A stretch of DNA of 64,000 bases from Actinomycetospora lemnae (GCF_028737315.1 NZ_JAQZAO010000005.1:455661-519660); one strand, 5' to 3'. Shown: positions 26,957 to 35,986, counted from the stretch's first letter. Numbers and translations: made by a program. Notes: generated from the sequence alone by a model not told the origin.

Positions 26957-27916
26957 GTGGGGCAGCTGTCGTTCTGGTCGGCGGACGCCCACCCGCGCGC
27001 CCTGCGCGACCTCGAGGGCCTGCTCTGCGGCCCCGGACGCGCGGAGCTCTTCGGCCGCGGCTCGGCGGCGCGGCTGACGATCGTGCTGGGCCCGTCGCCG
27101 GAGCCGGAGCCGGAGCCGCCGCCGGAGCCGGAGCCCGAGCCGGAACCCGCGGAGGACGAGGAACCCGAGGCCGGGGAGGAGGACGAGCCCCGGACGAGCG
27201 ATGCGGCATCGCCGGCGTCCACGGCCAGGATCGCCACCTCCTCGTCGTCGCGACACGCCGAGGCGGCCCCCGATCCCGGTCCCGCGCTCGACCCCGACGA
27301 GCTGGCTTTCCTCGACCTCGACCCCGACGAGATCGCGGCCCGGCTCGGGCAGCGCCCGCCGGCACGCAGGGACGACGTCGGCGTGGCGCCACCGGGAGGA
27401 CGGGACGATCCCGGCGGTGGACGGCGGGAGAGCCGCATCGCTGGCACGGCCACGTGCGACCCCGACCCCGTCACGCGGTGGCGGGCGCGGGCGGTGTGCT
27501 GCGCCCTGCGCGGTCGCGGGGTGCCGGCGGAGATCGGGCGGGCGGAGGACGGGCGCCCGGAGGTCCGCACGGCGTTCCGGGCGGACCTCGTCGACCTCGC
27601 TCGGGCGTGGACCCGAGGCGGGGGAATGAAGAGCGTGCCGCCCGGGTTCGAGCTGGACGGACCGCGGTTGCGGCTGTGGGTGCTCGCCGCCGGGACGCTC
27701 GAGGGGCGGGCCTACACGCTCGGTCTGGATCCCGACGCCCCGCTCGCCGGTGACGATCTGCTCACGGCGAGTCATCGCGCCGGGCTCGGCGCGAGCCTGG
27801 CGGGTGCGGCCGGCGCGCCGGTGCTGCGTATCGTCGGACGTCGACGGCACGGTCGTCTGGGCGAGCTGGTGGGTCGCCCGCCCCGCGACCTGGCCGACGG
27901 CGTCTGGCCGGTGTGA
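26957..27916 (+). CDS. Rv3647c-like conserved hypothetical protein with acidic insert
   Basis: A 319-residue protein starting at GTG 26957. The N-terminus QLSFWSADAHPRALRDLEGL and the C-terminal half (ARAVCCALRGRGVPAEIG; RTAFRADLVDLARAW; LWVLAAG) resemble the actinobacterial family located between the helicase and topA (Rv3647c, ~190 aa). Between them lies a ~120-residue low-complexity insert of repeated Pro-Glu (PEPEPEPPPEPEPEP) and Glu/Asp runs, which explains the greater length. Function unknown; association with topA suggests a nucleic-acid or chromosome role, but nothing in the sequence proves it. Confidence 0.68.
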   Translation: MGQLSFWSADAHPRALRDLEGLLCGPGRAELFGRGSAARLTIVLGPSPEPEPEPPPEPEPEPEPAEDEEPEAGEEDEPRTSDAASPASTARIATSSSSRHAEAAPDPGPALDPDELAFLDLDPDEIAARLGQRPPARRDDVGVAPPGGRDDPGGGRRESRIAGTATCDPDPVTRWRARAVCCALRGRGVPAEIGRAEDGRPEVRTAFRADLVDLARAWTRGGGMKSVPPGFELDGPRLRLWVLAAGTLEGRAYTLGLDPDAPLAGDDLLTASHRAGLGASLAGAAGAPVLRIVGRRRHGRLGELVGRPPRDLADGVWPV

Positions 27917-28121
27917 GCCCGGCGACACCGGCTCCGGGGCCACCTGGACGGCCCCGTCACCAGCACCGATCGGTCCAGCCCGAGGGGCGGTCGGAGGCAC
28001 CGCGAGCGTCCATCACCACCCTGCTGCCGGGGCGATGCCACCGGTCGCGCCTGGCGCGGGTGACACCGTGAGGCACACTGGCGGCGAGTGGCGATCCGCC
28101 ACCGGTACGACGAGACGAGGC

Positions 28122-31100
28122 ATGCCCGTGGCACCGACGAAGGGTTCGACGACGGCACGCAGCGCGACCACCGACGCCCCGACCCCCACCGAGAACGGGT
28201 CGGCGGCGCGGTCCGGCACGCGCGCGAAGTCCGCCGCGAAGTCCTCCGGGGGCGGCGGCAAGTCGGGTCGCGGCGGCGCCACCCCGGCCGGCGACGGCGG
28301 CCGTCGCCTGGTGATCGTCGAGTCGCCGGCCAAGGCCCGCAAGATCGCGGACTACCTCGGCTCGCGCTACATCGTCGAGTCCAGCCGCGGCCACATCCGC
28401 GACCTGCCGCGCGGCGCCGCGGACGTCCCCGCCAAGTACAAGGGGCAGTCCTGGGCGCGCCTGGGCGTCGACGTCGACAACGCGTTCGAGCCGCTCTACA
28501 TCGTCACGCCGGACAAGAAGTCGACGGTCACCGAGCTCAAGGACGCCCTCAAGGAGGTCGACGAGCTCTACCTCGCGACGGACGGCGACCGCGAGGGCGA
28601 GGCCATCGCCTGGCACCTGCTGGAGACGCTCAAGCCCAAGGTGCCGGTCCGGCGCATGGTGTTCCACGAGATCACCGAGTCGGCCATCCAGGCGGCCGCG
28701 GCCAACCCGCGCGACCTCGACCAGGACCTCGTCGACGCGCAGGAGACCCGGCGCATCCTCGACCGTCTCTACGGCTACGAGGTCAGCCCCGTGCTGTGGA
28801 AGAAGGTCATGCCGAAGCTCTCGGCGGGCCGGGTGCAGTCGGTGGCCACCCGCGTCATCGTCGAGCGCGAGCGCGAGCGGATGGCGTTCGTGTCCGCCGG
28901 CTACTGGGGCATCGACGCGCAGCTCCGCGCGACGGACACGCAGGACGAGCAGGCCCCGCGGAGCTTCCGGGCGACGCTGTCGAACGTCGCCGGGCAGCGG
29001 ATCGCGACCGGCCGCGACTTCGACTCGCTCGGGCAGCAGAAGACCGACGACGTGCTGCGGCTCGACGAGGCGAGCGCCCGACGGCTCGCCGAGGGCCTGA
29101 CGGGGCAGGACCTCCGGGTCACCTCCGTCGAGGAGAAGCCGTACACGCGCAAGCCCTACGCGCCCTTCATGACCTCGACCCTCCAGCAGGAGGGCGGGCG
29201 CAAGTTGCGGTTCTCGGCCGAGCGGACGATGCGCACCGCGCAGCGCCTCTACGAGAACGGCTACATCACCTACATGCGCACGGACTCCACGACGCTGTCG
29301 GAGACCGCGATCAACGCCGCGCGCAGCCAGGCCCGCGATCTCTACGGCGACGAGAACGTCGCGGAGAAGCCGCGCCAGTACACGCGCAAGGTGAAGAACG
29401 CCCAGGAGGCGCACGAGGCGATCCGGCCGGCGGGGGAGACGTTCCGGACCCCCGGCCAGGTCGCGAACGAACTCTCCGGTGACGAGTTCCGCGTCTACGA
29501 GCTGATCTGGCAGCGCACCATCGCGAGCCAGATGCGCGACGCGCGCGGCACCACGATGAGCGTGCGGATCACCGGCACGGCCGCGACCGGCGAGGAGTGC
29601 ACGTTCTCCGCGTCCGGGCGCACGATCACCTTCCCCGGCTTCCTGCGCGCCTACGTCGAGACCGTCGACGAGGAGGCCGGCGGCGAGGCCGACGACGCCG
29701 AGCGCCGGTTGCCGCGCCTGGCCGAGGGCGACGCCTGCGCCGCCGACGAGCTGACCCCCGAGGGCCACAGCACCAACCCGCCCGCGCGCTACACCGAGGC
29801 GAGCCTGGTCAAGACGCTCGAGGAGCGCGGCATCGGCCGTCCCTCGACCTACGCGTCGATCATCAACACGATCCAGGAGCGCGGCTACGTCTGGAAGAAG
29901 GGCAGCGCGCTCGTCCCCAGCTGGATCGCGTTCGCGGTGGTCGGGCTGATGGAGCAGCACTTCGGGCGCCTCGTCGACTACGACTTCACCGCCGCGCTCG
30001 AGGACGAGCTCGACGCCATCGCCGCGGGCAACGCCCAGCGCGAGACCTGGCTGTCGCACTTCTACTTCGGCGCGAACGGCAACGGCGCCAACGGCAGCAA
30101 CGGCAACGGCGCGGCCGCCGGCGGCCCCGAGGGTGTCGAGGCGTCGATGTCGAACCTCGGTGGGCTGAAGAAGCTCGTCGGCGACAAGCTCGAGGGCATC
30201 GACGCCCGCGAGGTCAACTCGCTGCGGATGTTCGCCGACTCCGAGGGGCGCGACGTCGTCGTGCGCGTCGGGCGCTACGGGCCCTACCTCGAGCGGATCG
30301 TCACCGAGGACGGCGAGGAGCGCTCGCAGCGGGCGAACCTGCCCGACGACCTCCCGCCCGACGAGCTCGACCTGGCTCTCGCCGAGGAGCTCTTCGCGAC
30401 CCCGCAGGAGGGTCGCTCGCTGGGCACCGACCCGGAGAGCGGGCACGAGATCCTCGCCAAGGAGGGCCGCTTCGGGCCGTACGTCACCGAGGTGCTGCCC
30501 GAGGGCGCGAAGGAGAAGCCGCGCACCGGCTCGCTGTTCAAGTCGATGACGCTCTCGGAGATCACGCTCGACGACGCGCTGAAGCTGCTGAGCCTGCCGC
30601 GCGTCGTCGGCACCGACCCGGAGTCCGGCGAGGAGATCACCGCGCAGAACGGGCGCTACGGGCCGTACCTCAAGAAGGGCAAGGACTCCCGGTCGCTGGA
30701 CAGCGAGGACAAGCTGTTCACGGTGACGCTGGAGGAGGCCCAGAAGCTGTACGCGCAGCCCAAGCAGCGCGGGCGGGCCGCGGCCAAGCCGCCGCTCAAG
30801 GAGCTCGGCACCGACCCGGCGTCGGGCAACCCGATGGTCGTCAAGGACGGGCGGTTCGGGCCGTACGTCACCGACGGCGCGGGCGTGAACGCCTCGCTGC
30901 GCAAGGGAGACGCGGTCGAGAGCCTCACCGACGAGCGGGCCGCCGAGCTGCTGGCCGAGAAGCGCGCCAAGGACGGCACCAAGCCGACGAAGGCCGGCGC
31001 CAAGAAGGCACCGGCCAAGAAGGCGCCCGCGAAGTCGACGGGCACGAAGAAGACGACGGCGAAGTCCGGCACGGCGAAGTCCGGCTCGGGCTCCGGCTCG

Positions 31101-31124
31101 AAGCGGGGCACCCCGACGAGCTGA
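28122..31124 (+). CDS. topA: DNA topoisomerase I
   Basis: A 1000-residue type IA topoisomerase that relaxes negative supercoils. The Toprim domain begins RRLVIVESPAKARKIADYLG (acidic E in VESP) with DGDREGEAIAWHLL, and the catalytic tyrosine is Y384 in ITYMRTDSTTLSETAI. Four C-terminal repeats GTDPESG-x-EI-x8-(R)FGPYV/L replace zinc fingers, as in mycobacterial TopA. The protein ends in a ~60-residue Lys/Ala/Gly tail typical of actinobacterial topoisomerases. The N-terminal ~55 residues are also disordered and Ser/Gly-rich. ATG 28122 follows a GACGAGG RBS; GTG 28128 is an alternative. Confidence 0.97.
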   Translation: MPVAPTKGSTTARSATTDAPTPTENGSAARSGTRAKSAAKSSGGGGKSGRGGATPAGDGGRRLVIVESPAKARKIADYLGSRYIVESSRGHIRDLPRGAADVPAKYKGQSWARLGVDVDNAFEPLYIVTPDKKSTVTELKDALKEVDELYLATDGDREGEAIAWHLLETLKPKVPVRRMVFHEITESAIQAAAANPRDLDQDLVDAQETRRILDRLYGYEVSPVLWKKVMPKLSAGRVQSVATRVIVERERERMAFVSAGYWGIDAQLRATDTQDEQAPRSFRATLSNVAGQRIATGRDFDSLGQQKTDDVLRLDEASARRLAEGLTGQDLRVTSVEEKPYTRKPYAPFMTSTLQQEGGRKLRFSAERTMRTAQRLYENGYITYMRTDSTTLSETAINAARSQARDLYGDENVAEKPRQYTRKVKNAQEAHEAIRPAGETFRTPGQVANELSGDEFRVYELIWQRTIASQMRDARGTTMSVRITGTAATGEECTFSASGRTITFPGFLRAYVETVDEEAGGEADDAERRLPRLAEGDACAADELTPEGHSTNPPARYTEASLVKTLEERGIGRPSTYASIINTIQERGYVWKKGSALVPSWIAFAVVGLMEQHFGRLVDYDFTAALEDELDAIAAGNAQRETWLSHFYFGANGNGANGSNGNGAAAGGPEGVEASMSNLGGLKKLVGDKLEGIDAREVNSLRMFADSEGRDVVVRVGRYGPYLERIVTEDGEERSQRANLPDDLPPDELDLALAEELFATPQEGRSLGTDPESGHEILAKEGRFGPYVTEVLPEGAKEKPRTGSLFKSMTLSEITLDDALKLLSLPRVVGTDPESGEEITAQNGRYGPYLKKGKDSRSLDSEDKLFTVTLEEAQKLYAQPKQRGRAAAKPPLKELGTDPASGNPMVVKDGRFGPYVTDGAGVNASLRKGDAVESLTDERAAELLAEKRAKDGTKPTKAGAKKAPAKKAPAKSTGTKKTTAKSGTAKSGSGSGSKRGTPTS

Positions 31125-31132
31125 CGCCGGTG

Positions 31133-31163
31133 GCGGGACCGTGTCGCGAGGACACGGTCCCGC
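31133..31163 (+). terminator. Intrinsic terminator after topA
   Basis: A perfect 13-bp inverted repeat (GCGGGACCGTGTC / GACACGGTCCCGC) with a 5-nt GCGAG loop, 8 nt after the topA stop. The azoreductase gene converges from the other side and may share it. Confidence 0.88.
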
Positions 31164-31219
31164 CCGCGCGTCACTCCGGCGGTGCCGTCTCCTCGGGGAC
31201 ACGGCCCGCCGACGCAGAC

Positions 31220-31879
31220 TCAGCCCACCGGCACCGACACGACGATCCGCGCCATCGCACGGCCGGCGTCGCCCGCGAGCTCGTGGGCGCGGGCACGCAC
31301 CTGGTCGGCGAGCGGGCGCAGCTCGGCCATCGCCGGCACGGTCTCGGCGAGCGTCAGCTCGGCCTCGACGAGGGTCACGTCGCCGCCCCAGACGTCGCGC
31401 AGGATGCGGACGAGCCAGCCGGTGGCGTGGTCCCAGCCCTCCCGCGGCGTCCCCTCGCCGTAGCCGCCGCCGCGGACGACGACGAGCGTGACCGGCTTCC
31501 CGGCGAGCGGCGAGGTGCCCGGCGCGAAGCGGGGGTCGGTGATGAGCAGGTCGACCCACGTCTTGACGTGCTGGGACACGCCGAAGTTGTAGAGCGGGGT
31601 GGCGACGACGAGCGCGTCCGCGCCGTCCAGCTCGTCGGCCAGGCGGCGCGCCAGGTCGACGGCGGCGCGCTGCTCGTCGGTGCGCTGGTCCTCGGGCGTG
31701 GAGCCGGCGAGCGCGGCGGTGGGCCAGGCGTCGGCGGGGACCGGGTCGGTGCGCAGGTCGCGCCGCACGACCGCGTCGTCCGGGTGGTGCTCGAGGTAGG
31801 CCCGCTCGAGGGTGTCGGCGACCTCGCGGCTCACCGAGCCCTCGGTGCGGATGCTGCTGTCGAGGCGGAACAGGGTCAC
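31220..31879 (-). CDS. FMN-dependent NADH-azoreductase / quinone reductase-like
   Basis: A 219-residue flavodoxin-fold NAD(P)H:quinone/azo oxidoreductase. The N-terminus FRLDSSIRTEGSVSREVADT has the S-x-R-x-x-x-S-x-S-R FMN phosphate loop, followed by VVATPLYNFGVSQHVKTWVD (the P-L-Y-N-F FMN site) and VVVRGGGYG. GTG 31879 follows GGAGG. It is divergent from a MarR regulator, with a palindromic operator between them. This pairing is known for quinone- or electrophile-sensing MarR/DUF24 circuits, so the gene is likely induced by quinones or azo compounds (inference). Confidence 0.88.
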   Translation of the reverse strand: MTLFRLDSSIRTEGSVSREVADTLERAYLEHHPDDAVVRRDLRTDPVPADAWPTAALAGSTPEDQRTDEQRAAVDLARRLADELDGADALVVATPLYNFGVSQHVKTWVDLLITDPRFAPGTSPLAGKPVTLVVVRGGGYGEGTPREGWDHATGWLVRILRDVWGGDVTLVEAELTLAETVPAMAELRPLADQVRARAHELAGDAGRAMARIVVSVPVG

Positions 31880-31921
31880 GGCGATCCTCCGGGAGGGAGC
31901 AGTACGAGCGGTCGGACAGAT

Positions 31922-31954
31922 GTTCTGTCGCACAGAACGTCTTGTCAACAGAAC
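31922..31954. promoter_or_regulatory. Palindromic operator for the divergent MarR regulator
   Basis: A perfect inverted repeat GTTCTGT-CGC-ACAGAAC (31922-31938) is followed by a second ACAGAAC (31948-31954) preceded by a degenerate left half, giving two overlapping or adjacent sites. The element lies 27 nt before the MarR start and 42 nt before the azoreductase start, where repression of both promoters would be possible. Assignment to the adjacent MarR is inferred from position. Confidence 0.75.
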
Positions 31955-31980
31955 TGCATGCAGGCCGCTAGTCTGTGTCC

Positions 31981-32469
31981 ATGACCACGCCGCGCGTCGA
32001 GGCCGACCTGGGCTGGGCGCTGGGCCGGGTCACCCGGGCGCACATGCGCACCGCGCAGGACGTGGTGTCCGACCTGCCGGGTGGCCCGCGCGGCTACCAC
32101 GTGCTCGCCGGGCTCGAGGAGGGCCCGCCGCGCACGCAGCTGGCGCTGGCGCGCAGCCTCGGCGTCGACCGGACGGTCATGACCTACCTGCTCGACGAGC
32201 TCGAGGGCGCCGGTCTCGTCGCCCGCCGGCCCGACCCCGCCGACCGCCGCGCGCGCCAGGTCCTGCTCACCGACGTCGGGCGCGAGCGGCTGTGCGCGCT
32301 CGAGCGCCGTCTGCGCGAGGCGGAGGACGAGCTGCTCGCCCCGCTCGAGCCCGCCGAGCGCGACCAGCTCCGCACGCTCCTGCAACGGCTCGCCACGGGC
32401 GGCGACGGGGCGACCGCCTGCCAGGTCGCGGCCGAGATCCAGGAGATGCAGGCCGACGACACCTGTTGA
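31981..32469 (+). CDS. MarR-family transcriptional regulator
   Basis: A 162-residue winged-helix repressor. RTQLALARSLGVDRTVMTYL is the helix-turn-helix and LVARRPDPADRRARQVLLTD the wing with the MarR-typical DPxDRRxxxVxLT motif. Long N- and C-terminal helices form the dimer. A single C-terminal cysteine pair (TACQVA and DDTC at the end) could sense oxidants or quinones, which would suit control of the divergent azoreductase. ATG 31981 is preferred over the GTG two codons earlier. Confidence 0.92.
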   Translation: MTTPRVEADLGWALGRVTRAHMRTAQDVVSDLPGGPRGYHVLAGLEEGPPRTQLALARSLGVDRTVMTYLLDELEGAGLVARRPDPADRRARQVLLTDVGRERLCALERRLREAEDELLAPLEPAERDQLRTLLQRLATGGDGATACQVAAEIQEMQADDTC

Positions 32470-32610
32470 GGGCAGTGAGGGCCCCGACGGCGCGCCGATA
32501 CCCTGGGAGACCTGTCGGGCCGACGCGAGGAGTGATCCGGGATCGACGAGCAGGCTGCCGGTGGTGATGCCGGTGCCGCGGCGCCGTCCGCGACGCACCG
32601 CATCCGCAGC

Positions 32611-34545
32611 GTGCTCGCGATCCGCCCGTTCCGCCGGCTCTGGGCGGTCACCGCGGTCGCGAGCTTCGGCGACTGGCTCTCCCTGCTCGCCCTCACCGCG
32701 CTCGCCACGCAGCTGACCAGCGGCTACCAGGCCCAGAGCTTCGCGCTCGGCGGTGTCGTCGCCACCAAGCTCCTGCCCGCGCTGTTCATGGCGCCCCTGG
32801 GCGGGGTGCTCGCCGACAAGTTCGACCGGCGCACGGTCATGGTCACGTGCGACGTCCTCAAGGCGGCGCTGTTCCTCTCGATCCCACTCGTGGGCTCGCT
32901 GTGGTGGCTGTTCGCGGCGACGTTCCTCATCGAGCTCTGCGCGCTGGTCTGGATTCCGGCCAAGGACTCGTCGGTCCCCAACCTGCTCAAGCGCACCGAC
33001 CAGATCGAGACGGCCAACCAGCTCTCGCTGGTCATGACCTACGGCGTCGCCGTCATCAGCGCCGCCGGGGCGTTCGCGCTGATCTCGAAGTCGGGCAACA
33101 TCGCGGGCTGGCACCCGAGCCCGACGACCACGGTCTACCTCGCCCTCGTCGTCAACGGCCTCGCCGCGCTGCTCACCGCGGCCACCGTCGCCTTTCGCAT
33201 CCCCGAGATCTCCGGGCGCAGCGCCGAGCGCCGCGAGGCCGCGCCGGGGCTGCTCGCCATGCTGCGCGACGGCGCCCAGTTCGTCACGACGACGCCGCTG
33301 ATCCGGGGCCTCGTCGTCGGCATCGTCGGGGCGTTCGCGGCCGGCGGCGCGGTCATCGCCAGCGCCCGGCTCTACGCCGCCAGTCTCGGCGGCGGCGACG
33401 CGGCGTACTCGGTGCTGTTCATCGCGCTGTTCACCGGGCTCGCGCTCGGCATGGCGCTCGTGCCGCGGTTCTCCCGACGGATGCCGCACCACCGCCTGTT
33501 CGGCGTGGCCATCGTCGGCGCCGGGACCTCGCTGCTCGCCGTCGCGGTCGCCTGGCACCTCTACCTGGCGCTGCTCACCGTCGTGTTCGTCGGCTTCTTC
33601 GCCGGCACCGCGCTGCTCACCGGGCTGACGATCATCGGTGCTCAGGTCGAGGACGCCGTGCGCGGGCGGGTGGTCGCGTTCGTGCAGTCGATCGTGCGGG
33701 TGGACCTGCTGGCGTCGATGTCGGTGGTCCCGCTGCTGGTCGGGCTCGTGCAGTCGCGGACGCTGACGCTGTTCGGGCAGCCCGCGCAGGTCGACGGCAC
33801 ACGGTTCGTGCTGCTCGGCGCCGGGGTCGTCGCGGCCGCCGTGGGCGTGCTCGCGTACCACCAGATGGACGACCGTCGCGACCGCACGATCCTCGCCGAC
33901 GTCAAGCGCGCCCTGCGCCGCAGCCGCCACGGCGAGCCCGGGCTGCTCGTCGCCGTCGAGGGCGCCTCGCGGCACGACACCGCCGAGCAGAGCGAGCGGC
34001 TCGTGCGCTGGCTCGGCGAGCAGGGCGCCGACGTGGTCCTCGCCGGGCGCAGCGCCGCCGACGCGGCCCGGGCGGCCGCCGCCGTCTCGGCGAGCGGGCT
34101 CGACGGCCAGCGCGCCAGGGCCCTCGTCGCCGCGGCGGTGCGCGCGGACGTGCTCGCCCACGAGGTGCTGCCCGCCCTGCGCGCCGGGCGGGTCGTGGTC
34201 ATCGAGGGCTGCCTCGACTCGCCGCTGGCCCGGGTCGGCGACGAGCTCGACGCCGCCGACCTGCAGCGCCTCGGTGCCTGGGCCACCGGCTCGCTGCGCC
34301 CCGACGTCACCGTCCTGCTCGACCGCGACCCGAGCCACGACCCCGCGCCGGTCACCGGCGGGATCGTCGACGCCTGGCAGGTGCAGCGCACCCTCACCGA
34401 GATGGCCGCCGCCGACCCCGGTCGCTACGTGCGCGTCGACGCCGACGGCGACCCCGCCGACGTCGCGGCCCGCGTGCGCGACCTGCTCGCGCCCCTGCTG
34501 GCGCGCGTGCTGCCCGCGCCCGAGGGCGCGCGGACCGGCAGCTAG
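32611..34545 (+). CDS. MFS transporter fused to an inactive thymidylate-kinase-like domain
   Basis: A 644-residue fusion. Residues ~1-430 are a 10-12 helix major-facilitator protein (GGVLADKFDRRTVMV is the loop 2-3 motif). From ~440 a dTMP-kinase-like domain begins, but its P-loop is ruined: LLVAVEGASRHDTAEQSERL replaces the EGxxGxGKT type sequence, and VVVIEGCLDSPLA replaces the DRY/F motif. It is thus probably a pseudokinase. GTG 32611 is the first standard start, but sequence resembling a real N-terminus extends to ATC 32542, just after a GAGGAG RBS. It precedes holB, where tmk is often found. Confidence 0.85.
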   Translation: MLAIRPFRRLWAVTAVASFGDWLSLLALTALATQLTSGYQAQSFALGGVVATKLLPALFMAPLGGVLADKFDRRTVMVTCDVLKAALFLSIPLVGSLWWLFAATFLIELCALVWIPAKDSSVPNLLKRTDQIETANQLSLVMTYGVAVISAAGAFALISKSGNIAGWHPSPTTTVYLALVVNGLAALLTAATVAFRIPEISGRSAERREAAPGLLAMLRDGAQFVTTTPLIRGLVVGIVGAFAAGGAVIASARLYAASLGGGDAAYSVLFIALFTGLALGMALVPRFSRRMPHHRLFGVAIVGAGTSLLAVAVAWHLYLALLTVVFVGFFAGTALLTGLTIIGAQVEDAVRGRVVAFVQSIVRVDLLASMSVVPLLVGLVQSRTLTLFGQPAQVDGTRFVLLGAGVVAAAVGVLAYHQMDDRRDRTILADVKRALRRSRHGEPGLLVAVEGASRHDTAEQSERLVRWLGEQGADVVLAGRSAADAARAAAAVSASGLDGQRARALVAAAVRADVLAHEVLPALRAGRVVVIEGCLDSPLARVGDELDAADLQRLGAWATGSLRPDVTVLLDRDPSHDPAPVTGGIVDAWQVQRTLTEMAAADPGRYVRVDADGDPADVAARVRDLLAPLLARVLPAPEGARTGS

Positions 34546-34693
34546 CGCCGGGCCGGCGGAGCAGCCCCTGCGGCCCCTCGCGCACATCCTCGTCGGGGCG
34601 TTGGACGAGGCCTGCTCGACGGCCTCCTCGTCGGCGGCCCGGAGCGACCGGCGCCGTGACCCACCGTCGGACGGCTGGGGCATCATCGACGGC

Positions 34694-35893
34694 GTGAGCG
34701 TGTGGTCGCAGGTCGTCGGTCAGCCCGCCGCGGTGGCCGAGCTGCAGGCCGCGGCGGCGCGCGCGGCGCGGGTGCGGTTCTCCGACGAGGACAACGACGG
34801 CGCGCCCGGCGGCGCCGGCATGACGCACTCGTGGCTGTTCACGGGCCCGCCGGGGTCGGGGCGCTCGGTGGCCGCGCGGGCGTTCGCGGCGGCGCTGCAG
34901 TGCCCGGACGAGGGCTGCGGGTCGTGCACGGCCTGTCGCACGGTCATGGCCGGCACCCACGCCGACGTGCGCGAGATCGTCCCCGAGGGCCTGTCGATCA
35001 GCGTCAAGGAGGTGCGCACGACCATCGACGTCGCCGCGCGCCGCCCCACCACCGCCCGCTGGCAGATCGTCATCGTCGAGGACGCCGACCGGCTCACCGA
35101 GCAGGCGTCGAACGCGCTGCTGAAGTCGGTCGAGGAGCCCGCGGAGCGCACGGTCTTCCTGCTCTGCTGCCCGTCGGAGCACCCCGACGACATCTCGGTG
35201 ACCATCCGCTCCCGCTGCCGCGCGGTGCGCCTGCGCACGCCCGCCCCGGAGGCGATCGCCGCGGTGCTCGTCGAGCGCGACGGCATCCCGGAGGCCGACG
35301 CGACCTGGGCGGCGTCGGTGTGCGGCGGGCACATCGGGCGCGCCCGGCGCCTGGCCCGCGTGCCCGAGGCGCGCGAGGAGCGCGACGCCGTCCTCGCCCT
35401 GCCGCGGTCGCTGCGCTCGGCCGCGGACGCCTTCGCCGCCTCGGACGCCATGGTCGGCGCCGCCGAGGCGGAGGCGGCCGCACTCGCGGCGTCGCGGGAC
35501 GAGGTCGAGCGCGAGGAGCTCGCGGTGTCGCTCGGCGCGGGCGGCACGGGCAAGGGCACCGCGCAGGCCCAGCGGTCGGCACGCGCGGCGGAGAAGGACC
35601 TCGAGAAGCGGCAGAAGTCGCGCCTGACCCGCACGAAGCGCGACGCCCTCGACCGCGCGCTCGTCGACCTCGCCGGCTACTACCGCGACGTCCTCGCCCG
35701 CGGCCTCGGCGCGTCGGTCACCTCGACCCACCCCGACCGCGCCACCGAGATCGGCAACGCCGCCCGCGACAGCACCCCCGAGGCCTCCCTGCGCCGCCTC
35801 GAGGCGATCCTGGCCTGCCGCGACGCCCTCGCCGCGAACGTGAAGCCGGAGATCGCGATCGACGCGTTGGTGACGGCGCTGCGCACGGGCTGA
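34694..35893 (+). CDS. holB: DNA polymerase III subunit delta prime
   Basis: A 399-residue clamp-loader subunit (Rv3644c orthologue). The Walker A-like loop is FTGPPGSGRSVAARAF (arginine in place of lysine, as expected for non-hydrolysing delta prime). The zinc module CPDEGCGSCTAC follows at ~70-81, then VIVEDADRLTEQASNALLKS, EEPAERTVFLL and sensor SRCR in IRSRCRAVRL. The C-terminal collar domain contains a Lys/Arg-rich helix. GTG 34694 is chosen; GTG 34700 is equally near the conserved WSQVVGQ. No partner ATPase genes lie nearby. Confidence 0.94.
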   Translation: MSVWSQVVGQPAAVAELQAAAARAARVRFSDEDNDGAPGGAGMTHSWLFTGPPGSGRSVAARAFAAALQCPDEGCGSCTACRTVMAGTHADVREIVPEGLSISVKEVRTTIDVAARRPTTARWQIVIVEDADRLTEQASNALLKSVEEPAERTVFLLCCPSEHPDDISVTIRSRCRAVRLRTPAPEAIAAVLVERDGIPEADATWAASVCGGHIGRARRLARVPEAREERDAVLALPRSLRSAADAFAASDAMVGAAEAEAAALAASRDEVEREELAVSLGAGGTGKGTAQAQRSARAAEKDLEKRQKSRLTRTKRDALDRALVDLAGYYRDVLARGLGASVTSTHPDRATEIGNAARDSTPEASLRRLEAILACRDALAANVKPEIAIDALVTALRTG

Positions 35894-35926
35894 GCGGCCT
35901 GGCCGCCGCATGACGCCGGGGAGCTG

Positions 35927-35986
35927 TGCGCAAGATCGCGCCGAGACCGACGTCCGCACCCGTCGGTCTCGACGCGATCTTGTGCG
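35927..35986. repeat. Long near-perfect hairpin between convergent genes
   Basis: Two 26-nt arms (35927-35952 and 35961-35986) match with three differences, separated by an 8-nt loop. The arms contain GCAAGATCGCG and CGAGACCGACG. It lies between the convergent holB and CGNR genes, so it can act as a bidirectional terminator, but the stem is about twice the length of the other terminators in this window. A dispersed palindromic element is an alternative. Confidence 0.75.

Noticed and set aside
24352..27570. 1072-codon minus-strand frame opposite hppA
   Set aside because: Arg/Asp/His-rich shadow with no domain; the plus-strand H+-pyrophosphatase is unmistakable.
27957..31559. 1200-codon minus-strand frame opposite topA
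   Set aside because: Shadow; Arg/Leu/Val/Asp low-complexity translation, and topA motifs are on the other strand.
31975..31980. GTG 31975 as the MarR start
   Set aside because: It adds only two residues, and ATG 31981 is the more usual choice; no RBS favours the upstream codon.
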